Assembly (NCBI GenBank): GCA_000827495.1
Contig: KN817553.1
Coordinates: 1-64,000 of the forward strand
DNA: 64,000 nt
Reading direction: 5' to 3'
Source of the DNA: Hypholoma sublateritium FD-334 SS-4
Lineage: Eukaryota; Basidiomycota; Agaricomycetes; Agaricales; Strophariaceae
In this document: one piece after another, positions 12,101 through 24,800 of the stretch
Position numbering within the stretch: the first letter of the stretch is position 1
Layout of the letters: each line of letters starts with the position of its first letter
The notes under the pieces: generated by a model
What the model saw: only the letters and a program-made list of their open reading frames with translations
The model's database searches: none
What the model was told of the DNA's origin: nothing
Made by a program: the position numbers and the translations under genes

Positions 12101-12727
12101 CGGTGGAGAAGTCGCCGAGGAGTTTGCGGACCTCGCTATTTGTGACGACGAGGGTCAGGAGAGTGCGGAGATGCTTCACGGCTGGAACAGAGTCAGTAAG
12201 AAAGTAAATAAATAAAAGGGGGAAGTTAATGTCAGACCTTGGTCGCGGTCCCCATGCACTGCCTCCTTTGCATTTCCAGCTAGTTTATCTGTGTTATCAG
12301 GCGTTTTTAGGGTGTTACCCGCGTCGGTCAGTCTCCAGGTCAAGTCCTGGATCATCTCGTCTGCGTTCTTCTCCATTATGGTGAGCCGCATGGTCGCCAC
12401 TACGTCTTTCACGTCTTGAATCAAGCGCCGTCCCTCCGGGGAAAGCGCGTCGAGCGAGGGAGGGGAAGCATCGAGAACATATCGAAGCGCAGCATCAATC
12501 TGTGCATTAGAAGGTAACTTGTGGTGTCTGAGCGCGTCGATAACTCCGTAGAGCCGGATCTTATGGGACACAAATATCAGAGGGGGGAGATCACAATCAA
12601 GTTATGTCAGAAAACAGACCTTACGGTCGACATCTGCGTCTTTGGCCTCTTTGTCGATAGGGACAGTGACGCTACCCTTAGCAGGGTGCGCACTGATATC
12701 TTTAGGAGCTTTGGCGAGCGATGACAT
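9193..12727 (-). CDS. HAM1-like family protein
   Basis: Large fungal protein of the HAM1 N-/C-terminal domain type (lipid-transfer-like fold suspected from the family; function in the cell not settled). Start ATG at 12727 gives MSSLAKAPKDISAHPAKG, then K|IRLYGVIDALRHHKLPSNAQ after the first intron, the typical opening of the family. Clear exons follow on the minus strand: 12238-12559, 11634-12181, about 11427-11572, then DPTLQFCMAELRTLLERFA, WCSESSEYAKK, VLLEPGYILDDQCN, INHQFGEDWARLTRDLLFD, VGYIPIPRVEYTDEGLDLVI, and HIHVKVDSLKFAIRESKHDF. The C-terminal exon has HFKIVADRRNSILAGAGH, matching the HAM1_C end. A charged insert rich in Gly/Lys/Asp (residues ~200-310) includes GGMKDEGMDQATQ-like repeats. 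The stop is at 9193, and all junctions I checked have GT...AG. Roughly 900 aa. Confidence 0.82.
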
Positions 12728-13253
12728 TCTTCAGTTTTCAGAGAGGATATTTGTTCGAGTGGATTGTAGTTAGAAAAGGAGTGGAAATGCTTCAGGAAAG
12801 AGAACAGTTTTGAGCGAATCAAGTACGACCAGGTGAGGATCTGAGACTCTTGCGTCATTCAACGATCGCTCCTGGAATTGGGATGACATATCCGGCTGCC
12901 CTTGTGTACACTTCCGCGTAGGTCGCATGAGAGAAAGTCTGAATGAAATGAACCAGCATGAAAGTCTCCCAGAGGTTGAAAAGAATATAAGTGTTCGAAT
13001 GTTGACGCGACGCGAACTTGTCGCAGTGACGATGTTGACCCTGATGCCGGAGCTTGAATTACTATGGTCACGTGAAAAGCTCTTAGAAGCGGACCGCGGC
13101 GCGCATTGCCGCCGCTACGGCCCGCGAATGCCCTTGAAACCTAGAAAGCTTCGAAGAGCTGTCGAAGAGGTGAAATTGAATTATGTGGCTACACTGATAT
13201 ATACTAGTGCGAAACCTTAAAACCATCTGTAAAAAGTTTTTAAAACCCTGCTA
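12728..13253. other. Intergenic between HAM1-like gene and laccase
   Basis: Promoter side of the HAM1-like gene and 3' flank of the laccase. No coding content recognised. Confidence 0.5.
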
Positions 13254-15021
13254 TTAATTGAACGTCTGGGGAGGGAGAGCATCGAAGATCGGGCAGAGTT
13301 TATCCCAGGTTTCTTAAAAATGAGATACATTAGACACGGAGAATAGAGAAAGGCACAAAGGGCGGAGGAATTACTTACCAGGAGGGTGTAGCTGCGAGAT
13401 TCCATTAACATTCTCAGCCATCACAATGGCAAGACCGCTGATGTACACAAGTGTCAGTACAATATTATATCACTTTGAAAAAATGGCTGACCGGTCGAGA
13501 TGCCAGTCGATGTGGCTGCGATAAGCAGGTAAGCATACTGACTCGTCAAACGAAGCCAAGTTTTACGCACCAGTGCATAATCCAAGGCCCAGCATTGTCG
13601 GTTTTGAATCGTATAGTAACAAGATCATCGGTACTGCTACCAGAGTTGACTACGTCGCGGCGGACAGGGTTATTGTAGTTGGTAACATTGCTTCCCGCAC
13701 TCCGGATAACGGAGAAGGCATGGCCGTGAAGGTGGATGGGGTGCTGAAATTGTGTTGTGAGTATAATGGGTAGTTCGAACACCCATGAGATCTTACAGGT
13801 GCGCCGAGCGAGCCGCCGGGAATTGTGATCTCAATGACCTTATTGGGAGGCAAGGTGTATACCGATCCCTTCGGTAAAAGGTCCTGGGCCGTATGCGCCC
13901 CGCTAAGGATCTGGAGAAGAACCGGGACCGTTGGCGGAGTGAACGTGGCGTTATTGACCGCGAATTGAAGACTGGCGAAGCTGAAGCTAATATTAAACGG
14001 CATCGCGATCACCTCCCCATTTGATTTTGCGGCAGGCACAGCAGGCCCAGGAGCCGCGGGGTTAGTTAGGGGATGCAGATTGGTCTCTAGCAGGGGCCGG
14101 GTGCTGGGTGTCTGCGTGGTGTTCGGTTCCACGCTAGGTGCCCCAACATAGCGAAGGATCGCGGAGTTAACGCCGCCTCCAAAGCCAGTCGGTCCGATAT
14201 TGGGTTCAGCACGAATCCAATAGTTTGCTTTACGCTGATTGGCCTGCAGGATGAATGAATAGCGCTGGCCAGCGTAGATTTGGATGGAATCAACGCTCAG
14301 TGGCTGGACGTTGTTCCCATCTACCTCAATGACGATCTGGGAAATGAAATTAGATACATTGCCTTTCTGAGAAGACCTTGTACTGACCATGGTATGACCA
14401 TCAATTGAGAAAATAAAATTGGGATCACAGGAGATGGAGACGAGACGGAAACGGTAACGCTTGTTTGGTATGACTGAGATTACCGCCAATGGCGAGGTAA
14501 CATTAGCCGAATAACGCCCTAAGCCGTTGATCAACGTCGCATCGGATTGGGGGGGCGCTGTACCTGCACTCAAAATGGGTGCGACAGTATGGTACCTGTT
14601 TAACAAAAATTAGGACAGATTTAAGCACAACACGTACTCTACACACCAATCTGCCAAAGTTATAACTGTCGAATCTAAAACGAGACGGGAAAGTCAATTA
14701 GCGCCCAACGTCATGCCAACTCATTGATGATCTCTTCACCATCATCGAAGTCATATCTGTGCGCGGATAGTGAGCTCGCTGGTTTCTCCTTATGCATTCT
14801 TTGGACTTACTGGAGTCTGTACGGGTCATTGGGATCATAGACTACCATCGCGCCTCGCAAACCGTCACAGTATTGGGTAGCTATTGTGTCCTCACGTCAG
14901 TTCACTTCCACAAGGAGTATCTATGAATCAACTCACAATAGTGAGAATGGTACCAGTATGTTCCCGCTTGATCAAGTCCCGTGAATTGATAATTGAAGGA
15001 ATTTCCTGGTGCAATGGGACA
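13254..15021 (-). pseudogene. Laccase (multicopper oxidase) lacking its 5' third
   Basis: Multicopper oxidase that would oxidise phenols and reduce oxygen to water, normally secreted. Exons in order carry [16 protein letters not shown]...[15 protein letters not shown] (HSH type-3 copper ligands), [21 protein letters not shown], the middle cupredoxin domain, [19 protein letters not shown] (HPIHLHGH), and GPWIMHC|HIDWHLDR|GLAIVMAE, split by two introns. This is the complete HCHIDWH cluster with Leu as the axial type-1 position. The tail is LPPQTFN, stop at 13254-13256. Upstream of the acceptor at 15022-15024 I find no exon with the HWHG motif, first cupredoxin start or signal peptide through 15850. 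The DNA there holds short direct repeats instead. Either the 5' part was lost or replaced, or it lies beyond a long insertion. Downstream splicing and ligands look unbroken, so decay is recent. Confidence 0.82.
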
Positions 15022-16490
15022 CTGAGTTACTCACCGCAGGCAGCAGATCAGAGTACCTTAAGGGTACGTTCTTTAGCTTGTTGGAATAAGCCTAAGAGGC
15101 GTCGCGTAGCTCAGATTCGCAGTGTAGGAATTCTGAAGGGAGAAGCCCAGATCATCTCTGAATGATCCTAAAGGATAATCCTGGAGATATCGGAGGATGG
15201 CGGTCGAGATCATCCTGGAGATATCTCTGGATAATATCGCCTTCCGATACAAGATGATCTCCAAATATCAACAGAGTTGGAATTGACAAAATGGATTTTG
15301 TTATTTCTGTCGTATTATTTGCATACTCTACTGATACTACATTAATTCTACAAATTGTTGCCTGCAGACACGAGTCTTCCCATTACTATTCGCTATATAA
15401 TGGGTCTGAATCCGTAGACGGTAGAAATAGGAAGATACACGTTGGTGCCCTACCATAAATGCTGACAATTGTAGTAGAGATTGAGTGCGCCGGTCAACTT
15501 ACCTGTGTGTTTGAATATATCGGGGGCGGTGGCACATAGCCGTTCATCCTCGACTGAGGGCGATTGCCGTCTAGGAAATGGATTGACAGTGTGAGCGGCG
15601 ATATTGATGGTACATTGTACTCACTACATATTGCGAATTGTGGTCAGCCAGACGTACCCTCGAGGCACTCTAATTTTCTCCCCGCGGTGCGACGTCGCTG
15701 CGGCCGATTCTACTTCAGATATCGAAGCCGAAGCCCATATTCCCGGAGGCTCGGCAAATTGTATTGATAGAGGCTCTGCTGAAGCATGAGCTTGAGTCTG
15801 GAAGACTTGAAATCGGAATACTTACCACCTAGGTGCCGCAGCTTGTTTAGATAATCGAAGAAGTGNCTNTCCCGATATCTATGTTGATTCGGCTATTAGT
15901 CTTCATCCGTGNGGACCCTAGTCCGTGCTTTGGATTCAGNCATGGAAGATCGTTCGAGAGTGAGTGGACGTTCAAGGCCTCAACAACTACCGACGAGGTC
16001 AGACGAAATTCACATGTTCGCATATATGTCGCCCGACTTTATCTGAATGGAAATGGGCGAATAGAGGATATCGCGCGGGTGATATATGCAAAGAGAAACG
16101 AAGAGAAAGTACAGCTGCGTAGCCTAGATCAACGGTGCGAGACGTTGTGTCTGGTCAGATGGGAAAGACTTTTTGTTCCATATATTGGCGACGACGAGTT
16201 TTGCAAAGGGAAACGGGGGTATGGTGGTGGCTAGACAGCTCTGCGCAGTGGCACGGGTTGCGCTCCTTGCTCTTTCATATTCGTCAAGTGTTAGCGAGTG
16301 GTAGCACATGGGAGAAAGCACCCCAGCGACGCCCGAGGTAGGGTTGACTGGTGGGATACCAAGTCAATGCACCTCCGCCGCCACTCGCCCGACGCAAGGC
16401 CACAGCGAGTCCTGACAATATGGAAGTTGATCAAGAAGTCACGGCCTTTCAAGTTCGCGACGCGACTCGGCCAACAAGCTGGCACGTGCA
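15022..16490. other. Non-coding; short repeats at the laccase break
   Basis: The 14-mer ATCCTGGAGATATC occurs at 15178-15191 and 15212-15225, with related inverted pieces nearby. Three or more N bases lie at 15866-15940. A 123-codon open frame at 15863-16234 plus is unrecognised. Confidence 0.4.
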
Positions 16491-16499
16491 AACAGTCAA

Positions 16500-16880
16500 C
16501 GCTTTGCTCTGCGCGTGCGGCGAGCACTGCTTACTACTTTCTTCACTCTTCGCTCTGCGACTGGCCTGGTTCCATACCGGCCAATTAGAACCCCTCGCCT
16601 CTTTTCATGTTCAGTGCGGGGGATATCCTGAACGTGGAAAGCTACCTTGACTGCGACGGTTGTAGTTCCGTCGTCGACCAGGCCAAAGTCCAGCAGACTG
16701 AGGGAAAGAGCGGCGAGATCGCGAAGTGGCCGGACGAAAGTCAATGTGAAGCAACAGCAAGCGCTCGTCCTGGTGATGCTCAAGAAGGAGGCGAGGATCT
16801 GTGCGCATGTCAACGCCGTACAGCGATGCCTCACTCGGGGCCTCAGAGCCTGGTCACGGCTGCCATGCAGCAGGCGCACC
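16500..16880. repeat. Dispersed repeat, copy A
   Basis: This stretch is clearly similar to the reverse complement of about 58900-59290. Shared stretches include TTTCTTCACTCTTC, CCATACCGGCCAAT, GACGGTTGTAGTTC, GAAGTGGCCGGACGAAA and CAACGCCGTACAGCGATGCC. Divergence is by substitutions and small indels, so the copies are old. On the minus strand here one frame contains LLEHHQDERLL, and the partner shows LLEHHPDERLL in the matching frame. The element may derive from a coding sequence. Family not identified. Confidence 0.6.
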
Positions 16881-19800
16881 CGGTCAAACCCTTGTCAGCA
16901 ACCTCGAAGAGCAAGATACATTTTGAGTTTCACACTCCTGCTGTCGTGCTCTCCGCTCTCTTTTCCCTGCTTCGCTGCACAGCAGCATTTCCACACCGCA
17001 CGCGCTCGTTACGGCCATATGTTGGAGCCAGGGGAAAATTAACATCACAACCTCGCAAAGGAATGCAAATCTATGTAGGCCAGCGTCCCCCCCGGCATAA
17101 AGTTGTCACTTTTGTCGGTCTCTGTCTCTCTCGCAGATGAGTGGTTCCTCTCACGTCTGCCGCCGTGTGCTGACGGTGGCAGATACCGCACATATGAAAC
17201 GTATTCACCATAGACTCGGACCACACGGGGAATGCATTCAGTGATTGTAAGCGCGGAGTGGTTCTATCGCGAGTGCACACTTATTGCATCGCCGATGGCC
17301 TTCGACTGAGCGGGCTAGGTAACTTGGAGCGCATCTACGATTCACGCTACCTCCCTCTACATGGTATCTAATTTCTTGGACTTGCACGATCACTGCCACG
17401 ATGGAGGAGCTGCGTACCACTGCGTAAATGTACGTCGATCATAAAGTAGAAGCATATGTTTATACTGACTCCACCTCTGGTTAGCAGGCCGGCTTCCTGC
17501 ACCCAGGAGAACCTCGACGTGCCGGCGCCGGCGTATGCATGCGCGCGAAGCTAGGCGGGGCGCCTGCGAGAGGATACGCACGCAGACGCACTCATTCGCG
17601 GTTTGCGCTGAGGCAGAGCGTGGAAACAATCTTGCAATGTCAAGTACCGCGCATAGATTCGGGCGATGCTCCAGCTCGCGATTTTGTCGGTAGCCTACCG
17701 AGGTCTCTGCGTGCGCGTTCGTAACCCTTTCCCCCGACATTGGCTCCCCGCAGGGCCGTAGCAGTCACCACAGGCAGATTGTGTCGCCGTGGCGAATCCG
17801 TGCCAGCATATGCCAGTGGCGGCCACGGAGCTGCAGTTCTCGCATATAATTCTCTGGTGGACGGCGTATCTGAGCGATTTGCACGTACCGGCGACACGTA
17901 CCGGCGACAGTGCCTGCGGCTCTTCCCTACTGGCGCCGCCCGAGTCGTCGGCGATGCCAGTAGCGTCAATCCAGATGCCAACGTCGACGCGTACCGAAGG
18001 ATCGGGCTCAGTGCTGTTCATATACATGCTGGTGCTCTTGTTACCCCTCCTGCAGGTCTACCAGCGGAGGGATGGCCTTTAGACTAGTAGCAGAATTATG
18101 TATATTATGCAAATTTCGCCGAATCTAAATGTTTGCTTCACGTACTTTGGATCACCGGAGAACCCAAGGAGAATCTCATAATTTTCCTCCCTCGTCACCG
18201 TGAGGACTCTTGAGTAACCTCAGAGATATTTCAATGTGACTTACGTTGATATCAGGCATATCAGAGGGGTCTGGTTTTGAGCTTCGATTCAAGTCCACAA
18301 TGTCCATTGTGCTGGACCGTGATGTGAGGTTGCGCAAGAAGTGTCGTAGTAATATTAGTCAATGTCAATACGAGACCAGACAAAAATCTTTTGCTGACAC
18401 CCGCACTCAAAAAATCCTGCGATTCCCGTAATGACCAGCAAGAGATATTCCAAACGTCGCGCGTTCGATTTCCAATTGAGTCGTAAAAACATCGGATCTA
18501 GTGGGTGGTGTATATGTGTGCGGCGCAGGCCGACGCGGGCAGTCACTGTCAGTCCTGCAAGGATCGGCCTGACAGATGCCTTCCAGAAGCCCAAAGCGCT
18601 GTCCCTTTCCGAGCGCGACGCGGCGAGAACAGACGATAAGGCGGCAACGCAGGCTGGAGATTTAGCGCAATGCTTCGTATTGCTCTGGTCGTCAAATAGG
18701 TCTGTGTGGGTTGTGCGAGTACCGTAGTGTGCAGCTGGCAGCCTGGGAAGAACGCACCTGTAATATTGAGATACCATGGGTGATACAGGGCAACTAAGCA
18801 TCAGCGGACACGGCGCAGGCAGTTGTGGGAACAGGTGATAACAATGCATTCCTCGTCGTTGTTGTGGTCGGTGCGCCTAAAGTCGGTGTTGTCTATACTT
18901 ATCGTCGTCGCACCACTCCGAGTCGCTGTGATCGCTGTGAGGAAGCCCGGCTGCGATCGGGACTGGCGATATAGAGGATATCATGGGAAGGTTATGAATA
19001 TAGCTGAACTCTGAGCATTGAAATGTTGAGCTGGGGAATCGAGTCGCGTCATTGGCACGGGAGAAGAAAAACTATGATAAGCGCTTCTGAATTCAACTCA
19101 GATTTTATCTACACTCACCGCTGCTTCTCTATTGCTCAAAACCCATATTCTTCCTTAAGCTTTCCATTCAAAAACCCTTCGGGCTGGTGAGCTCAGATGT
19201 GTCTGTATGCACCAGTCATTGTTGAACACTACTGTATACGTTGAAGTTGACGCGACAACAATAGCCGCATGTTCACCTACCTGCTGGTCACAGTTACTGG
19301 TCGCAGTTTGAAGTTCTCAGCATCTTGTTCATTCATTGTATAGTACATAATTACGACAATAAACTGGGAAACTGACGGCTGAGGCCGTCTAGCTCTTGCT
19401 GGCCAACTATGTTCTTGAGGGCTGGAGCAGTGCAAAATTGTATTACTGGAAGTACTTATACTAGATCTCATTGAATTTGTCACTGTAATATCACGGGTAT
19501 ATTATAAATATGATAGGAGAAGAAATGACAGGATTAGTCTCTACTACTTTGCACTGTTATGGTAGGATGCCGTGGCTGGTGGGGACCACTTTCCCTTGGC
19601 TGTATGATATGGAGAACCCCGAATACATAAGTACAAATACGCGGACGTGCCGCGCTAGATCGCGCGTAGATCGCGCGACTTTCCAACTCTGGTGCGCATC
19701 CCAAGCATCAGTGCGTCCATGATGCGCCTGCCCCTTGCCTGCCCTGCAAACCTATGACCATCCAATGTTACATATATTTATCAGATTTATTTGCTTCATA

Positions 19801-20068
19801 TGGTGGTGTATCATGCAATATATTATCTGAATGTCAACTTTTAACAAGGCGCTGAGGCGACCGCAGGTCAACCCTTCATTATTGCTTCATTAATAACAAC
19901 AAAACAGTACAGGCGTGCCAAACGAAGTTGTATAGGCGTGCCAAAAGAGCTCACGTTAGATATCTATATTATCAAACAATGTATCGGGATTAAGGCAACT
20001 GGAAAAAGAACGCGAATCGTAATTTCAAGTATAAAGCTTAAATGACTTCCTGCCAACCCTTAACCACC
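16881..20068. other. Long non-coding stretch
   Basis: About 3.2 kb without a supportable gene. It contains a 14-bp tandem duplication around 17881-17910 (CGTACCGGCGACA twice) and a short direct repeat of TAGATCGCGCG near 19658-19680. The 164-codon minus frame at 18355-18849 has no recognisable domain. Confidence 0.45.
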
Positions 20069-20915
20069 ATGTCCAAGTCCCTCCCTCGCTACACAAAATC
20101 TGCATCAAAATGGACCAAAAGCGACCTAACCTACTTCAATATTACCGTAAACCCCGAATTAGCGGAAGATTTCTTTGAAATAAATCCATTGCCTCATCCT
20201 GCAACCAAAGCCAGGCCCTACGCTGACTCTGAATGGAACACAGACCCGGAAAATCACACTCAGTGGCGACTGTACTCAGCGATATATTCTGCTGTGCGAT
20301 CTCATGAAAGCGCAGTCGACTGCCTCGGGGAGAGGCTCCTCGAAGTCACTGGCTTTGGGCGCTTCCCTCGATTTGTCAGACCAAGGCCAGAAGTGCCGTT
20401 TCTTAACGGTGGTACACAGACTCCGACCAAAGCTATCCCAGACCTCTGCGTCTACACCTCCGTCCTGGAACAGACTATGATGCTCGTACAGGAAAACAAA
20501 AACTATAAGGCAGAAAACCTCTCTGATGTCATCCCCCAGTTGGTTGCACAAGCTATAGCGGCCTATGATAATAATCGTAGGTATGACCCTACGTTTGACA
20601 AGGTATGAGCTACAAGACCTTATTTTCCTTTTTGAACTAACAAATAAACAGGTCATATATGGAATTGTTATGATTGGACCCTCACCAGCCCTTCTGAAGA
20701 TTCCTGTTACGCCGCAGCTAGTGGAGGCAGTTAGGCTCAACAACTCGGACAACATTCAGCCAACCACCGTATCACTATGCACCATTTCTGAAAGCCCCTA
20801 CGATACTCAATGGCGAGTAGGGTTGAGGTGCCCCATCGGCGCGAATAGGATCTACGCAGCATATGAGTTGTTCTGCCAAATGGTGGAAGACTGCTACAGG
20901 GGGTATGGTATCTGA
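20069..20915 (+). CDS. Basidiomycete-specific protein with PD-(D/E)XK-like signature
   Basis: Two exons, 20069-20602 and 20652-20915, joined in phase 0 across a 49-nt intron (GTATGA...AACAG), give 265 aa. I prefer the ATG at 20069 (MSKSLPRYTKSASKW) over the one 27 nt upstream because the relative at 59741-60515 starts MSDLARKPKDAKDW. Both continue with an acidic-aromatic patch and 'YNITV'. The core reads IPDLCVYTSV, then LVQENKNYK 17 residues later, then a helix PQLVAQAIAAYDNN. A Pro-Asp, a following Glu-x-Lys (residues 125, 142, 144) and a Gln-bearing helix are the classic layout of PD-(D/E)XK nuclease-fold domains. The second exon is VIYGIVMIGPSPALLKIPVT, probably completing the sheet. The nuclease link is inference; the family's role is unknown. 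No signal peptide or TM. Confidence 0.72.
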
Positions 20916-21852
20916 TAAGTCGGCCGATAGTATGCTTGAGCAGCTTCCACATCGAAGGAGCATCAAAGGACCGCAGTAGGGAGGGGCTTGGAAGATGGAC
21001 TGGCAGTGAGAGACACCTTTGTTCGAGACATCCTACGTATCTTGTTCGAAACAGCAGACCCCGATTTGTGAGCCGCGGAGACTACTATGTAGTGCGGCTG
21101 GTGCAATCCTACTTCTTGAGATCGTTGGGGTTGTACGTCGCCGGAATTTAGGGCGCACGAAATAGGGGTGGTCGATATGAAGTCCATTTCGATGGGACAA
21201 TCGTTGTCGAACACTAAATGTTCTGTAAAGTAAAATTCTTGTTAGAGTCGTGAATGTACACTTGCAGACCTAGAATTACAGACCTCCCTGCCTCGAAATC
21301 CCTGCGGCACCGCGGCGGTATGCGTTCATAAAGTATGTTGTAACTTGTTCGCCCTAAGCTTGTCCGCATATCGCTTATGTTCGTTCGGTCTCGTTTGGGC
21401 TGGCTTTCCAGCTAGCCGGGTATTTGAAGGCCTGGAAGATCAATAAGGGTTGGGTTGGGCAATCGGGGAGCTTTGGCGGCGTAGGCAGTGATGGGCGTTC
21501 TTACTTCCGTTTACACACCGTGCGTCGGATCCTGGGACGAAAGCTAGAGAAGGATGATACGAAATTAGGGCCTTCACGAACACAGATAGGTTCGAATGGG
21601 ATAGGTGGAGGCAATTTGCTAGTTGATAACATTGGCGTAGGTGGACGTTGGGATAGAGTGCAGTAGGTTGGCCAGACTCGTCTTACTACATTGTGGCAGA
21701 TATTAGATTAGTGTTCAATGCATAGGTGGCCCAACAGACTGTAGACATACCAGAGAATAGGTAGTAAGTAAACACACCAGAGAAATTGAACGATATTGAA
21801 ATGGAAATGGAGAGAAGGGAAGGGACGACGTTGCCCGCCGGCACGACCCAAA
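20916..21852. other. Intergenic, no gene seen
   Basis: Nothing recognised; the open frame at 21424-21666 (Gly-rich) has no support. Confidence 0.45.
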
Positions 21853-24800
21853 ATGGATTATGGAATCCCAGATGCCGGAGACCGGAATCCGGACATACTC
21901 TTTCACCGGCATCATTGAAGCTCGTCGTCTCCTGCCTTCAGTACACGTCTATATCCTCCGCCTCGGATCATCTGAACCAAATCATCCGTGAGTCACATCG
22001 CTGCCAGACTTACAGGTCGTCTCACCTTCAGCCAGGCAGCCTCTCGACTTAGGATACGTTTCACTCGTGGGTACCCTCAAAGGAACGCCACGACCGGGCA
22101 TTCTTGAAGAAGTCAGACGCATTCTCGACTCCCAAGACGAAATAGAGCCCAAGTGGAAAGTCTCCTGCGAGAGATCGGACAGGACCCACCAAGTCTACTT
22201 CGAAGTCGACGAAGGTCTTAACTCCCTTCAGATCAAGGGCCGCATTGACAATGTACTCCGCCAAAACCACCATGACTTGCAAATGTCCTACATCCTGAAT
22301 AACAGCAACTGCATCTTCTACCATTTCCTCAATCGCCACTCTATAACGAGCCGCACAGACTCGCCCATTAGAATTGAGAACCGCTCTTACCTCCCGCATC
22401 TGTCCCGCTTCATACAGCCACTCTACGGTCTCGAGGTTGCGGTCAACGTGGGTGACGTCAAAGCCGCAAAATCTATGATTGATTCGTACCTTCAAAACAC
22501 CGATATAGCGACCCGTCTGGCGAAGCTGTCGTTCGCCGAAGCCCCGAACTCGATGGGGACGTCTACTGCGCTCCTCAAATCACCCAATATTTCCTTCGCG
22601 ACCCCTTCAACCTCTTCGAGCACTTGGGTATCAATGTGTCTCATCCCTAATACCTGTACCTCCTCCATTCCCCCATTTTCCTTCCGTAATCGACTCTCCT
22701 CGACCACCATTGATTCGTCGTCTCAGACACAGAAGGACAATCTTGCACCCAAATGCGAGACCATGAACGCTGCTATACGATCAATTTCTGGCGAGCAGAA
22801 GATTCTATCGCACAACTTTCAAGCGGCCTAGGAAAACAACGCTCGAGCCTTTTCGGATTCGAGCGCTGTATACGCTGCATCCAATCTCGTTTCCACAGCA
22901 CAATTTGAGTTTACGACCCTCCAATAATCTCTCACCATGCTACAGTTCTCGCTAGTCATCGCCGCGGGCGACACCACTTGCACATTGGTACCCAAGAGCA
23001 TTGCCAACGTCAACGAACAAATCGACGCGGCAAAGAAAGCCAAAAACCTGCGAACTGCTGAGCTCCGCGAGCCACAATCCCATGCCCTCCCAATGCTCCC
23101 TCCCGCCCAAATCCATGCCCCAACACCGCACCTTTGAACTGGGATGCTGATCCCCGATTTCATGATCTCAGCCGCGTTTTGGAAGCCTTGGGGTGGGTTC
23201 CTCCTTCGACACCGGGCCCTTGAGATAGATGGTATAGAAGTATTCGGCGATTGATTCCCTTTATCGGCCAGCATATTCACGACGTGAGTGTTTGATACAG
23301 TTTTGGAATACCATGTTTCATTGACGGAGTTAAATCGACGGGATCATCACCAGTGATGGCGATACTCTGCTATTTGGCGGGACTACTATTCTCCGAAGGT
23401 AAGTAATTATTCATGAAGACAATTACTCTTTGTAATGTGCATGTTTTAGCATATCCCACAGCAATAAGTGCTTCGAAGATGAATTTGAAAAATCGTATCA
23501 ACAGCAGACTTAGCTGGTGTGGTCGGCTTGAAATGTCTCCTGAAAAATGGATCCTATCTGCATTACTCACAGGTGGAGTCAATGACGAAGCCGGTGTCCC
23601 CGGATGTGAAATAGAGACGGCATATGGTCTCGCGAGATGTGGATTTGGCGATAATCTTGTTCACGCAATACGCACGATCCCAAGTCAGCTGCCCCTCCAG
23701 AAATTCCTTTCTCATTGGCGCGAGTACATCAAACAATCAAACAAGAGCTTCGCCTCAATTCCCAAGGCTTTTTGCCCCATCGACAGCCAGCTTTGGCGTC
23801 TCGCATCTCCGATCAATCTCCAGATATGCGCGTTCTACAACTTTGAACCCACTCACCTCAAATTCGGACACCGTTCAGAAAGACTGGCTCATCAAGCAGC
23901 CTTTACTCCACAATCTCGCCGAATTCTGCTGAGATTTGAGTGGAGTGACGAGCAGCTCTTGAAGAAGAAGTTCAAGAATGGGATTTGGGAAGGCGTACTT
24001 CTCCAAATGTTGTTCTCGGTAAGTGCATGATTAGTTACAGAATAGGAACATTGTGTTTGACCCACATGAATCACAGCCGCTGATGGTCTATGATCCTGTT
24101 GAACATATTATGTCAACACCATACGGGATCGCGAGACTTGCCGGCGCAAATCGACAATCTCGTAAGGGCAAGTAAGAAGTGGTTTTTGGGACAACACCCC
24201 AGCCTCGACTTGTTTTTCACACCGATAACCCTGTCAAGACAATGGGCATCAATTTCAAAGCGAGCAACAAAGATAAACTTACGGCATGGGCGCCAGAGCA
24301 GTGTTTACCCCCCCGGTCTTGTTATGGACTTTAAAGAGTCCTCACGAAGTGAGTCATCCGCAAATTCCATTCCAAATATCACTTACTATGTTCACTAATT
24401 TACTCCAGGTGTGGCGCCTGCTGCGTCTCATTCCAAGGTCGATAAGCAGCGTCGCAAGACTCATGTTGTGGGCAAGCAGAGTCCGGCACCTATTGCGGCT
24501 GGCTCCAAGCTTGCGAAGCCAGCCCATCGCTCTCACCAATCGCCGGATTTTCAGTACTGGGCGGCCCAATATTTGGGCGGAAGTACCAGCGCGGACATTT
24601 CCCCGTCGCCGGCCCCCAAATCGGTTCCAGACAAACGCCCGCAGATCCCATCAGACAATCAGTTGCACATTCTAGACTTGACTGAAGACGAGCCTCTCAC
24701 AGCTCAGCAACGTCGTTGGCTGGGTTTAATGGACTTGACCGAAGAGTCAACTGGAACAACTGCGGGTGCAGCGTCTCCGAATCATCCCGCTCCTGAAATT

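Noticed and set aside
18355..18849. 164-codon minus-strand frame with a His/Cys-rich start
   Set aside because: No family resemblance; Arg/Ser/His-rich text typical of chance frames; no introns or context.
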